Assembly (NCBI GenBank): GCA_032622095.1
Contig: CP136064.1
Location: 185,672,209-185,736,208 of the forward strand
Reading direction: 5' to 3'
Length of the DNA stretch: 64,000 nt
DNA from: Siphonodentalium dalli
Taxonomy: Eukaryota > Mollusca > Scaphopoda > Gadilida > Siphonodentaliidae
The notes beneath the pieces were generated by a model. That model made no database searches, was not told the origin of the DNA, and saw only the letters and a list, made by a program, of their open reading frames with translations. The position numbers and the translations under genes are program-made. Shown piece after piece: positions 33,250 through 45,335 of this stretch (positions are counted from its first letter, which is position 1; each line of letters opens with the position of its first letter).

Positions 33250-34490
33250 TCCCGGTGTCAGACCGATTCTCCGAAGACCTATTACTACGAAAGCCCACAA
33301 CTCCGAAGACACGATTCTTCGACGGCCCACAACTCCGAAGACCCGATTCTCCGACGGCCCATAACTCCGAAGATCCGATTTTCCGAAAGCCCATAACTCC
33401 GAAGGGCCGATTCTCCGAAGACCTATAACTCCGAAGACCTATAACTCCGAAGGGCCGATTCTCCGAAGACATATAACTCCGAAGGCCCGATTATCCGACG
33501 GCCCATAACTCCGAAGGTCCGATTCTCCGAAGATTTTGTTTTATCGGGGTATTATCGTTTACTAAATAGTGTACAGTCCAGTGGCGAAGCGGAAATCGTT
33601 CATGGGGCATCAAAATATTCAAACTTTTCCTTCTTCCCCCACCTAAATGGGAATCCTGGCCCGCCACTGACTATACACCAGATACTACAACGTTACGTTG
33701 GCCCATGAGATGCCAGAGTAAAATGTACAGGGGTGAACGGGGAAGAACTTGTCCTTTTTCATATATAAAATGAACTTGATTGCATCAAATCACCCCAATG
33801 CAGTCGGATGTGCACAGTTTAATCATATTAATTGTATTAAGACGTACATTGTGGCAAAATAATTGTATTTCTTACATAAATTTAAGCTTTCTGTGGAAAA
33901 TTAAGGCTTGTCGCACACTACTGATGGTGTAGATATCACCTTATTATAATACATAGTTAACGTTTCCAATATATGAGGGCCCCTTCCCCCCTTTTCGTAC
34001 GCCGGATTTCACCCATTTTGGACCCGTACGCCGGATTCCAGACGTCAATTTGAAGCTGGACGCCGGATTTCAGGGTTAATTTGAAAGCATAGCACGAAGG
34101 CCTGATTTGGGGAGCGCATGCATGGGAGGGGTCGCCCCCAATCGTTGGTCCGGGGGCTGCCCAGGGACACTGTGAATATTTGAATGCCTAGGAGGGATTT
34201 CCGGACGTTTACATGACATTTGACATGTTTTTTGGGGGCGGTCTTCCATAGGGCCACATTGACTCCGCAACTGGACTGTACACTATTTAATAAGCGATAA
34301 AACATTATCTTTTGAGAATCGGACCTTCGGAGAATCGGCCCTTCGGAGTTATAGACCTTCGGAGTTATGGGCGTTCGGAGTTATAGGCCTTCGGAGTTAT
34401 GGGCTTTCGGAGTTATGGGTCTTCGGAGTTATGGGATTTCGGAGAATCGGTACTTCGGAGTTATGGGTCTTCGGAGAATCGCTACGTAAC
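33250..34490. mobile_element. Foldback-like element with tandem-repeat inverted arms
   Basis: The left arm (33262-33535) is a tandem of CCGATTCTCCGAAG and CATAACTCCGAAG modules; the right arm (34314-34483) is the same modules inverted (CTTCGGAGAATCGG, CTTCGGAGTTATGG). The outer edges match as CGATTCTCCGAAGACC and GGTCTTCGGAGAATCG. The 780-bp middle includes a fragment (33971-34075) with GTACGCCGGATT words related to the TIR element at 39505. Arms made of short direct repeats are the classic foldback design. No transposase. Confidence 0.8.
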
Positions 34491-35239
34491 CAGTTTAAAT
34501 ATGCTTTAAATATGCTCAATGCATATAGTATTACATACACACAGGCAAAATATATTTAAACTATTCAGTATAGAAAGGGTTATAACCAATATCTCTATTA
34601 TATCAAAAAAGCAACATCCAGACATGTATGGAATGGGGTCGGTCAGTATTGTCTGATTGGAAAGTGACATCACGGACTGCGTAAATTTACATGCACGTGC
34701 AATACACACTTGATTTCGTCGTTCCAATAATCACTTTCATTGGCTTATCGAATCGAATGGTTAATACTTGAGCCGAAGAAATCGACAACACATGTCACTA
34801 CGCAGAAAGCTGCCAAGAGATTTGTCGCATGATTGCGACACATGTGTTCAAGTCCAACTGGACGGTATGTAAACTATATTCCTCCATCGCCCATGCCGCA
34901 CACCATTGGAAATAATTCGACAGTGTCTATGTTTCTGCATAATTTTGTCGCATGTTATCGGTCACGTTTGTAAAACATCATTCCAGTATCACCCGAATGA
35001 GGTAACGGAATACGGTAAGTGTGTGTAGATGTATTAGTAATGTATATTTTATGGGTTATGGATGTGTTGATCAGGTGTGAACATGCACCGAGGCAGGTAG
35101 CTTGGCCGATTCAATATTTAGTTAATGTTGGCAGTCAAACAAAAATAGTGCTATCCGATCTGCAAATGACCCGTGTATATGTACTATTATGTGAGCATTG
35201 TGGCGAAGGCGTGGTTACTGTATGGTCGACATGGACATG
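34491..35239. other. No gene seen
   Basis: Chance frames only (34506-34727, 35019-35279). A possible splice-donor-like GGTAAGTG occurs near 35011 without an attached coding exon. Confidence 0.5.
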
Positions 35240-35530
35240 GCTATTCTGTTCCGTTTGGGGGAGGGGATGTCCGCAATGAAATTTCCAATTACCCCACCCC
35301 CATGAAACAGATCGAATGCAGTTCAAGAAACTTTGCTTTGGAATTTTCTAACTGGTACCTCAAATAGTCAAATACATTTTATCTATAATTGGAAATATCA
35401 ATCCTAACACCCCCGCTTATTAAGTCCAGGAACAATAGGGTAAACTTCTGAAAAAATACCACCGAAGAGATTTTTTTCAGAATTTGTAAAACAACACACT
35501 GGACGTCCCCAATAATCCGATGCGAGTACT
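35240..35530. repeat. Family W, fragment 3
   Basis: TTTCTAACTGGTACCTCAAA (35347) matches the 24.9-kb copy, with CCCCACCCCCATGAA upstream and TTGGAAATATCAATCCTAAC downstream. Ends are eroded; ACGTCCCC at 35504 may be the decayed right end. Confidence 0.5.
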
Positions 35531-37880
35531 TATGCTATAGCAATATACTGTATAGCAATTTCCCCTAGGTTGCATGTTTCAGTGAAATAAATCATATGAG
35601 TATTGGTAGGAGAGTGTTAGCATGGTCACTGTTTATCACAGTCAACTATATTTGATCTATAATTCATTATGTATAACCTATACTTATTTTGGGGACAAAA
35701 TGGACACTAGTATGTGCAATTTCTCGCGACATTGTGAACCATTCCCCAAACTTTAATAAAAAAAATCATTTTTTTAAAGAAATGTTTACCTTTCAGACAA
35801 CATGTATATTATTCAGTATGGGTATATTAGGCATTCAGGATGTTGCAAAAAAAAAAAAACCACTAATTGAAAATATCGATCCTACCGACTAAATTGTAAG
35901 ATGTGTCAAACATCTTTTCGACATTGTTCATGGTCTTCTACCAGGCTTACATATACATAAAAATTGTAGAATTAGCAAATAACGAGTTGTGTGGTTAACT
36001 GTGTTCTGCCGATGGTTTAATATGGCTATTATATCGCAGGCTCTTTAACATTTTGTTGTTGAGCAATGCCGAATCAACATTGAACTGCCAGCTGATGGTT
36101 GCTTCACTATATATATATATAGTGGCGATAAATACACACCTTCACACACAATTATGAGCACACAACAGACGGGTGCCTGTTTTATGTCTAGGATCCGCGG
36201 GCAATTGCTATCCGACTAATTTCGTGATATATTTGAACAGTTTTTAACTCTACAGTCACATGTAATTTTAATTCAATACACGTTGGTAAAACCCAACAGA
36301 CAACGACTGGGGTGAAGAACACATAATGCTATTACATTGATCAAAACCTGAGCCCATATCTTCAACGGTAATGCATTTGATCTCTTGGCAAAATATGACT
36401 AAGCAATATGGTATACGCCCCCTTATTGACCACCCATATACAGCTGAACATTCACTTTTGAAATTTGACAATTAAATGTGATTTGGTTAGAAGCGGATTG
36501 AGTGTTGGTCACATAAACCCATCCTTTTATTCCAAAAAAAAATCCGTAATCCGTTTGCAGGCAGCCAGCTTATGAATGCTGCTATGTGTCTGGACTATTT
36601 CAATATTACGACGTTGTTCAGGGATGATCCTTGATATCACTATATACACAATGCCAAAAGTACTCAATTTTCCCCAATTTATAATCTAAAATTTCCCAAT
36701 TTACCAAGGTGATTGATTTCAGTATACGGATCCTCAAAATTGACGTCAAATTTTGACAATATTGGAAGTGTTTAGTTGACGTGTTAGCACAGTATACATC
36801 TCGCATAAATTGATTTTCATGTTTTACTGACAGTTGTTGTTATAGCTATCTTAGATATCAGTTATATATTTTTAAGTGGTTCATGAACCTGCTTGAAAAT
36901 TCCCGATTTGACCGCAATTAGATAAAGTTATTCCCAAATGACAGGGGGTCAGCCCCCTTTTCCAATTAGGGTAGGATAATCCCTGTTATCTCTTTTATAA
37001 CTTGAAGGTATCACAACATATTCCACTGAACCAGCCTCAGTAAGAAACTGACAAACTTGCATCAATAATTCAGAAAATCAGAAACAGTATATAGCACCAT
37101 AAATTATGGCGATAAGGAAACACTGTTGTCTGCTTCTGCAACAGTCATGGGTGTAAGAACTAGCAGGGAGACACACATCAACTTGATTCTGAGTGATTGA
37201 TTATGAATATTTAAATACCAGATATCCACAAAGCAGAGCTAGTATCTTCTAAAGTGAGTGAAGTTTTCCACGTCAATTTAAAGTATCAGCCTGTGTCGAC
37301 CTGTCTTGCTATACCAAAAAACCCTATACTTCCCAATCAAAGCTCATAATAACTGTAACTTCTGTGTTTACATGTATGTGGTTTGATAAAACGCTCAACA
37401 ACTTTTGTTATATTCACCACTAGCATTGGTTCCCGTGAGCTAATGTGGTAGTAAAATGTCTATCAATTTATCATGTGAATGGCGAGACTGTCCAGGCTTT
37501 ATGGGGCTTTATGGTCATGGAGATGTGTCTTCATAATTTCATACCATTGACTACCCTGTCTTGAATTCATCCATGCCGGCAACCAGACAACCCCATGAAC
37601 CCCACTATCATAACTGAATTGTAACGTTTTGATAATGTACGGTACATTCACCGAAACGAACAATACATACTTTTGGGGTGAATGTTTACCGGGTCCCCCA
37701 TTTCTGTCATGTGAAGGATTCGAGAATGAAACAGTGATATTTTGTTGATTGTTTTTTCCAGGTATATACATAAATTTCAAAATAAGTTTGGCCAGTTGCT
37801 TATTTTGAACTCACCAGCGCAACCTTTTCACGGTAGCAATCAGAGTAAAGACTAGAAGCTGTTACCAATAGAAATATCCC
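35531..37880. other. No gene seen in 2.3 kb
   Basis: AT-rich. The 93-aa minus-strand frame at 37499-37780 and the 67-aa one at 36268-36471 show no domains. A TA repeat lies at 36106-36120. Confidence 0.5.
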
Positions 37881-37887
37881 TTAACCC

Positions 37888-38424
37888 CAGGGGGGGGGGT
37901 CGGAAAAAAATTTCAGGCACGTATGGCATTTTTTCCCTTTCGATCATTTTTTTTTACCCACCGCCAAATTATTTTCCGTTTTCGGCAGTTTTTTCCGACC
38001 ATTTTTGGACACCCACCCCCCCTTTTAACACTAAAACAGAGATTTGCGGGGGAAAATTCACTGTAAACAGCTGTATATGAATTTCTGTGCATACTATTTA
38101 TCATGGATGTTAACATGGACATGTAAATAGGAATGAGTCATTTTAAGGTCATTCGGCCAAAAAAACATGGCTGCCAGCGGCCATCTTGGATTTCAAAATT
38201 TGCAACAAAATACAACACGATAACTGCCTGCAGTCAGTTTACCAGTTAGAATTACATTATTTCTCTCATTCAAAGTGGTTTTGAAGCCCAACTCATTGCC
38301 AAAACACTAAAAAACAAGCAGGAATTTTTTTTTTTAGTTGCGGAAAAAATTGCTTGTTGGTGGCTTTGACCACCCACCCACCCCGGCATACGTGCCGGAA
38401 GAAATGTTTTCACCCCCCCCCCTG
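37888..38424 (-). mobile_element. G-tract-ended MITE, copy B, with 7-bp flanking duplication
   Basis: CAGGGGGGGGGG at the left and CCCCCCCCCCTG at the right; TTAACCC lies exactly outside both ends (37881-37887 and 38425-38431). It matches the copy at 7812-8341 in inverted orientation along its whole length, including CACCGCCAAATT, CAGCTGTATATGAATTTC and the family A unit at 38105-38195. CAG/CTG ends suggest hAT, though that superfamily normally makes 8-bp duplications. No transposase. Confidence 0.85.
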
Positions 38425-38431
38425 TTAACCC

Positions 38432-39504
38432 TGCAAACTAATCACTCGAGCCAAGGTCCTTTGCTTGTTGAATAGTTTACAAACTTTTGAAAACTAAAAT
38501 TTGATGGTTAATTATAAGTATTTTAAAACATATAATGTATGATATTTAATGTTTTGAGTGACAATGAATATATAAAAGTGAATTTATATTTATAAATTTA
38601 CGGTCGCCATATTGGTTGCAGTTGAATCAACAAGTGGGCAAACTCTCATAAAGCATATGGATGGATGAGTCTGAATGAGAAATGTATATTTGTCTTGGTT
38701 ATAAGTTGGTGTTAATAGTTTATAGCATACAACCCCCAAATTGTCATTTTGAGATCTCAACTGAATACCTAAGTACTGTGTGAATAGCTATATATCCAAG
38801 TGATATATGTCTAGTTGATAATTAAACCACACAATCACAATATGAAGGTGGCACAGAAGAGAATTACCGTTTCCACTTGAACAAGTATCTAAATTCGGTT
38901 CCATTCTGAAATAGTCGGGTTTGGTAAATTTTTGGCAATTTTGTAGTAGCTAATTTTTAGATTTTCGGGGACAAGCTACTCCATGATGGGTAATCACACC
39001 CTATACTTTTCCCCTTTTATAAAAAAAAAAATCAGTATCAAACAGAAACTGGTCCCACATTCCGTATAAAGAGCCTAATAGCGAGACGAATAATAATAAC
39101 TCAATGGCAATATTCAGAATTTTGGGGAGGTTAGTTTTTATTTTAGTTCTGAGTACAAATATTGGACCAAAGTATGTTCTGGCTTATATTGTTGGGGGCT
39201 GACAAGATCAGAGTAGGATTTAAGACAAACAAAAGCTGAACAGACGTTTATTGAATGTAAGACAGCTATAGCCTATAGATCCAAATATATTCGTGTACAT
39301 ATGTAGACCGGATTTCCTCAACTCGTTCCTAACATTTTAGATACTTCACGATAAGTTGTATATATTCCATGAATTGTCGGGTTGTCCCTGGCTCCGGTGG
39401 TGGTGATTGCAATTATGTTTGTTATTTTGATTTTGCCTGGGAAGGGGAAAATTGGTTTAGGAAGTTCTGACTTATTTGGTGTTAGTCTGACCGGGAATAT
39501 CTAT
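38432..39504. other. No gene seen
   Basis: AT-rich, without informative frames or repeats. Confidence 0.5.
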
Positions 39505-40570
39505 TATATATGAGGGTATCACCCCCCCCCCCCCTTTCGGTACGCGGGATTCAGGGTGTTTTGAAGCCGTATAGGCGGGATTCATACCCCCGAATTAACT
39601 GGTATTCGGGTTCAAGCAAAACATCTTGGACGCAAAGTAATATTTTGTGCTAGTTATCTGTGTGAATGGGTGGGTATAATAGCTTCTTGGGCATATTCGA
39701 CCACCGTGCCATCATAAACATGCTAAAAATGCTTGACGCCAGTCTAGATGCTAGGATTTTGCGATTTTCTTGTTCAGATTACAAAATTTTCGCACACCGG
39801 GCCGAACCATGGTCGGCCCGGTGTGTCATTGTCTCTCCCCTGTGGCCAATACAAAAATGCTAATAAGTTTAACAATATTTTACTACATTTGGTCAAACTT
39901 GTGGTCATCAGTTGGAGAATTTTCCAACCTGAAGGGGAGTATGAGGTTTGAAATTTCCAACACTATAGGAAAGCTTTAGTTGAGGCCAGTCTGGATGCTA
40001 GGATTTGCGATTTTCTTATTCAAATTTCAAAATTTTCTCACACCGGCCGAACAACGATGGTCAGCTCGGTGTGTCGTGGTCTCTTGCCCGTAGCCGTGTG
40101 CATGTGTATGGAGTTAGACCACTAGATGTTAGGATTTATGCAATGTTTCAGGTTAAAATATCTGAATTTTCTCATACCGGGAATATAGAATCATGGTTTA
40201 TGAAGATATAGGATATTAGGCATAAACACTGAGGTGCAAGGAGGGGGGGGGGGGTGCAAATGGAATTATGCAAAACTTGTGTTCGGTCTGATTCTGACTC
40301 AAGGAGGGGGGTGCAGTTGGAATTTCCCAAGGTGGACACTCCCCAACGGATACCCTCTAGCCACGTCCCTGGTCATAAAGTATCATTAATGGTATCATAA
40401 CGGCCTCATAACGCGACTGGCATCATAATGTGTCTATGTAACTTCTATGTATTATTTCTTAACATGTATTCAGGATTCACCCCCTAAAATTAACTCGTAT
40501 TCAGGATTCACCCCCCAAAATTAACTCGTATTCAGGATTCAGGGGGGAGGGGGGTGATACCCTCATATAT
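39505..40570. mobile_element. TIR element (ATATATGAGGGTATCACCCC ends) holding a family W copy
   Basis: Left ATATATGAGGGTATCACCCC pairs with right GGGGTGATACCCTCATATAT. Inside both ends are GGATTCA/TATTCGGG words; near the right they form a tandem (TTAACTCGTATTCAGGATTC repeated at 40490-40541). A W copy occupies roughly 39660-40380 and ends TAGCCACGTCCCTG; it contains two versions of GGCCGAACCATGGTCGGCC (39800, 40038). The right end overlaps the start of the Helitron that follows. Target duplication unclear. Confidence 0.6.
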
Positions 40571-41156
40571 GTTGGAACTTCTATCTGTCTGATTGTCTGT
40601 ATGTATGTATTTATGTATGTATGTGTGTTATAGATTCGAAAACTGCTGTATCGAGCCGACTAAATTTTGGTATGTAGGCCTACTTTGATACAGGGAACAA
40701 TATGGGTTGGTCCAATTTCACGTTCGACCGTGTCCTTGACCTTGACTTCGCTCATATACGCGTATATAGGCATGGTTCTGGACCTCGACCGATCCGACTC
40801 AAATTTGGTAAGTAGGCCAACTTTGATCCCGGGAACAATACGGGCGGTTCCAATTTCACGTGCGACCGCGTCCTTGACCTTGACTACGCTCATATAGGCA
40901 TGCTTCTGGACCTCGACCGATCCGACTCCAATTTGGTGTAGGCCTACTTTGATATCGGGAACAATATGGGCGGGTCCAATTTCGCGTGCGACCATGTCCT
41001 TGATTTTGACCTTGACCTCGCTCATATACGCTCATATAGGCATGTTTCTGGACCGACCAAACAATAATTTGTCCAGACGCTGTATATTCTACACAGACGA
41101 AGGTGATCACTAAGAAATCCCTAAATAGCCCGGACGAAGTCGGGCACATCAGCTGG
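40563..41156 (+). mobile_element. Solo Helitron-like element, unit-6 sub-family, three internal repeats
   Basis: The 5' part is TCATATATGTTGGAACTTCT plus a (GTAT)n microsatellite. The 3' end is hairpin AGCCCGGACGAAGTCGGGC, then CATCAGCTGG (a CTRR variant), followed by T. The body has about three 120-bp modules starting CCTCGACCGATCCGACTC, each with CAATTTCACGTGCGACC and CTTGACC words. TCAAGGTCA occurs on the minus strand at 40737-40745, 40875-40883 and 41007-41015. Unit 6 of the array (6295-6577) has a single such module. The 5' edge is less certain because it overlaps the TIR of the preceding element. Frames across it are repeat-derived. Confidence 0.8.
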
Positions 41157-43079
41157 TATATATTTAATATAAACGAGCATACGTGTTCTTGGTATTGTCC
41201 CCACAGCAAAGCGGCTGTTCTTGTGAGGGTACTTGGGGTTAATTGTACTGAGGGGTCTACAGTGTGTGAAGATTTTCAGACAATAGCAGGCCACCCAAAC
41301 GCAACTTCGTCTCTGCATTCTGAATGATATACTTTACTTCTCCTGAATTACGCAATAACTTATATGACAATATGTCTGTTTGTCTTCTCCGTGAAGGTGA
41401 ACTTGTTTGATATATACCGGTATATACCAATCCTTCAGGATATTTTTCAATCTTTGTTGAGTCACGCTGCACATTAAGTGCACATTTCTCATTATGTTGT
41501 TCGTGGTGTCGTGTAATCTTGAATTCGGCCCTCCGGCAATGGAAACACGTTTATGAGTACTTTGGTTAATTTACTTTAACGGCGGGCCGCGAAGCGGTGC
41601 TCGGTTGCACATAAATTTACTTATCATGCATGTGTTTTTCAAACTGTAGGATGTTAGAGGTTACATGATATAAAGTCAGGACAGCAACGCTTTATTTAAA
41701 CAGACATGGATCATTCGAACAACCACATTTTGTCAACGTAATTTGGAAGGAGGGATACATAGGTTAATAAATACACTAAATATTGATATACGGGCTACAT
41801 ATGCTCTGAATAATACTTGCCAAAGTCACATATTTTCTAGATGTTTTAAATTTTTCACACATAAGTGAAATAAACGCTCTTTATGTATACCATATTATGA
41901 ATGGACTAGTAAGGAACGCTCTTTATTATTGTACGTCGGAGACTTTCTGAATTTGATTACTTGAATTAGTAATTATGTGGCATATACAAAGTCCGTGTAT
42001 GAATATTTAGCGTATTAATTGACATGCGTTGGTTCCTGGAGGGGACGAGCACAATTTGGACCTTGAAACCACCAAGTGGCTTAAATATCTTATACCGCCC
42101 GTTGGTCATCTTTATAATGAACTATACATGTACTAATGATAAAAGTTAGGATTGGCTGCAGACAAAGGATGGTCGAAATCCCAGAGAGACATACATAATT
42201 ATGTTCTATAGTTTAAAGATATCAATCTCTGGCACCACGTTCTACAACAACAAAAAAACAATTCTATGAAACTCGTTTTGAAGGCACCTTAGCACTGCTG
42301 TTCCCTAAATAAACACGAGAAACATCCGGTTTTACAAATATTTCACATAAAAGTGTTTTTAAAGATAAACTTTCAATCAAAATGTAGTAATGTTCTATAA
42401 ACATAGCCTCATAAACTGTCCCGATTCATAGAAAATAATTCTTAGAAAAAAATCATTTCCCAGTGACAGCAGATCTCCAGATGACTGGTTTTGCCCGACT
42501 CATAATTATTACTTTACACCACAAATATAAAGAAACATGGAACAGATACAACATCTTTAAATGTTTTTCTACAACACATGTATATGTGGCCCAGCACCGT
42601 ATCTATAGGAGTATATGCAAGGAACAATTCGGATATTTACTAATCTTTAATCTGTCCAGGATATATATATGAATCTAGTGTTTGGTATATATCCGGGAAG
42701 TGTTATTATGAATTTTTTATTGTACGTGAGACTCGTCACAACCTGCATATGTGATGTAGGGCTTATCAATTTGTGGTCATTTGAACTCTCGAAAATTGTG
42801 TTTCCAATGTTTGGGTTTGGCGGGCGATTGTGTGAGTGAGTGCATGACCTACCCGTGATTATACGTTGGTGATATACGACTATTTTTATATCCCAATCTC
42901 TTGTCGATGGTCCCCCACTCCTCCGAGAGAAACAGCTGTTCTTCGAGGCTGTTTCAAGATTTTCATACTCTGTATTCGTATATTCAGCATCAGCTTTACT
43001 CATAATTACCGTTAAGATAAACGTTTACTCCGTTTGCAAAGATAACTCTTACTATACTACATACTGATTGATGAGTAAT
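41157..43079. other. No firm gene in 1.9 kb (one weak exon candidate listed separately)
   Basis: ACGCTCTTTATGTATACCATATTATG at about 41874 resembles the body of the TTAA family T and may be a relic. Otherwise AT-rich sequence with short chance frames. Confidence 0.5.
42853..43003 (-). CDS. Weak candidate coding exon, function unknown
   Basis: On the minus strand an ATG (43003) opens a hydrophilic frame, MSKADAEYTNTEYENLETAS and onward, that runs to a possible splice donor (CACGG then GTAGGTCA, GT at 42852-42851). Composition is protein-like and free of repeats, which is unusual for this window. The frame stays open to 42647, so the donor is not forced. There is no recognised domain, no upstream promoter evidence and no partner exon in view. 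Treat as a hypothesis only; it may be chance. Confidence 0.18.
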
Positions 43080-43260
43080 TATCCCTTATGAAATATTCAG
43101 ATAATAAATTCAACAAACGACCATATGTCGTCTGTTGGGCATATTATCCGAACATTTCACATCAATGAATAGGTGTGGGTGGGGGTCAGGGGGGGGGGGG
43201 TCTATAGCCCCCTCCAATTTCGAGGAGTGTTAGCCCCCCCCCCCCCCCATTGGGGAAAGC
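43080..43260. repeat. Family V fragment followed by facing G12 and C16 tracts
   Basis: AATATTCAGATAATAAATTC and CATATTATCCGAACATTTC form an imperfect palindrome around CGACCATATGTCG (family V core). At 43188-43200 a G run and at 43235-43249 a C run face each other 40 bases apart, with GCCCCCTCC between, able to form a very GC-rich hairpin in otherwise AT-rich DNA. Confidence 0.6.
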
Positions 43261-43701
43261 TGCATGCAGTGATTGACATCTAATATAATTTCATGCCCGA
43301 GGTTTTATCTGATGCTGTATGATTCTGTTTAGATATTCCCAGTGACATGCATGGGGTTGCTTCATATTGGCATTAAACTATTTTTAATTGTCATTTACTG
43401 GTAAATTTGGTAAATTTTTATTACAAATTTCCAAATTTATGCATGAAAAGTGTTAAGTTTTATTAAAGGATGAAATATTGTTTATTTTATTTGTACGGTC
43501 TAAATAATTAAGACGGTGAATTAATGGGGGAATGGATTTTTTTGAGTGGGAAATTTATTTAACTATCTGCTGTAGTTCTAGGTTTTTTCAGGTAATATTT
43601 TGATGCGGGATAGCTCTGTCGTACATTTCAGTGTACACTTGGGGATTTATTTTATAAAAACTAAACTCATGAACTTTTCTCGCATTTTCATGATCACCTT
43701 G
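43261..43701. other. No gene seen
   Basis: AT-rich, no informative frames. Confidence 0.5.
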
Positions 43702-43800
43702 TTGAACATATTTTATTGTGACCCACAATGTACAGTATAAATTACACATATTATTATTAACATACAGAGAAGTGTGGGCACAAGTTACGGAACTTATCAT
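43702..43800 (-). mobile_element. LINE-like 3' tail fragment, minus strand
   Basis: Read on the minus strand it has CCGTAACTTGTGCCCACACT, then CTCTGTATGTTAATAATAAT, then TTGTGGGTCACAATAAAATA and TGTTCAAC. The same series ends in a (CAA)n tail at 56430-56580 on the plus strand. A conserved 3' segment without matching 5' sequence is typical of 5'-truncated LINE or SINE copies. No coding part remains. Confidence 0.6.
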
Positions 43801-44424
43801 CTGGTGTTATTCTAGCTGTATGGGTAAACATCACTGGAGTGGCATGCAGGCTTCAATTCAGTGAATTTGGTTGAAACGTTAACACTGTCATCTATATATG
43901 GGAAATAATTTTGTTCGGTGATTCACATCTGTAACTACTTGGACGCCATGTTATTTCTCTATTTACCGGTAGCCACGTTTTCTCATATGCGGATATATAG
44001 GGTGCACAATCAATGCTAATATGAGTTTCCTGGTGGATATCACGTCTCAGAATTTCGGAACATGTGTGTGAATATAGTACGCTTTGTCACTGAACTGGAT
44101 GTTTTATCTGTATGACAGGTAAACATTCCATGTCACCTTTATCTGTTATAAGTATATTTGCATTGTGTGACATGCAGCTATCTTGCAGTTGTCGATAAGT
44201 TGTGATAAAACTGTTCTCGCCCTTCGCGACACGTGGTCCATATCAAGTCGAGAAAGTATTCCCGCACTAAAGAATACGACATATATCAGCGGCGTTGGTA
44301 GTCGACTCAATATCCATGCATTGGGGAGGGGGGGATTTGAAACTGCATTAAAAACATGTGCAGTAAAATATAAATTTGTGTAGGGTAATGGCGCCCATGC
44401 CCATTTCTTCGCAAGTACCATAGG

Positions 44425-45335
44425 CCATTTCCAGGGAGTGATCATGTCGCTGATTTTATTCTCCCTATATATCAGCGATCTCACTGAATTCATGGATGAC
44501 TGTGATATAAAAAACTGCTGAGACCTGGAAAATCACGGTTAATACAAACAAAACAAAACTGATGATTTTTATATAAAAATTGCCAAAGTATAGACCAATA
44601 TTAACTTTCAGAGGAATTGAATTCGAAGTTGTCAAAGAATGTGTATATCTTGGTGTAAATTTTTTCTATACGGGCAGATTTTGTAGCTCTATTGAACGTT
44701 CCGTTGAAATAGCTACAAGGGCTATATGTATAGCCTACTAAATAGGGTGCGAAAACTTTGTCTGCCACCAGATTTATCACTGAAGCTTTTCGATAGCATG
44801 ATTCTTCCAATATTGTTATATGGCAGCGATGTCTGGTGTATATATAGAGAAAGTATATAATATCATATATACAGTGGAATCCCTAGATATGAAATTTTGA
44901 AAGATCATACTCGGAATGAAATCTAGTACACTCAGTGTATGATATACGGGGAACTTTACACCCTATAATCGTAGAAATAAAATGTAAACTCCATTTTACT
45001 GGTCAAAATTGGTATATAGTGAAGGATCAGAATTGGCAAACACGTGTGTCTTCTTGTAAATCTCCTGTACGATGGAAATCCAAATAAAAGCAGTTGACTT
45101 TAAATGGCTTGATTTGGTTGAGAAAACTCTTTGCGAGGTGAATTTGAATGCTAACTTGGAAATACAATCGTCACAAAAACTCAAGCGGAAAATCGCAATA
45201 TGAAATCACACTTGATAGAGCAGCACTGCATGGCTCAAACTTTTTAATGACATCTCAGCTTTATCCGCTTCATACAACCCTTTTGTCGGAGAACCGACAA
45301 ATAAAGTTATTAATTATACATCAAAATCTCAAGTA
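44425..45335 (+). pseudogene. Decayed non-LTR retrotransposon (LINE) reverse transcriptase
   Basis: Conceptual translation in shifting frames gives a coherent LINE ORF2 series: GVIMSLILFSLYISDLTEFM (the QG..LSP.LF.L...DL block, about 44437), VNTNKTKLMIF (44539), ECVYLGVNFFYTGRFCSS (44638), a run with LPPDLSLKLFDS then PILLYGSDVW (about 44760-44840), and KIILGMKSSTLSV (44898). The upstream RT blocks with the catalytic YADD are not visible. At least three frameshifts and several stops make it non-functional. The series resembles Jockey/CR1-type elements; the clade is not fixed. It ends near a CAAATAAAG stretch at 45298. Confidence 0.85.
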
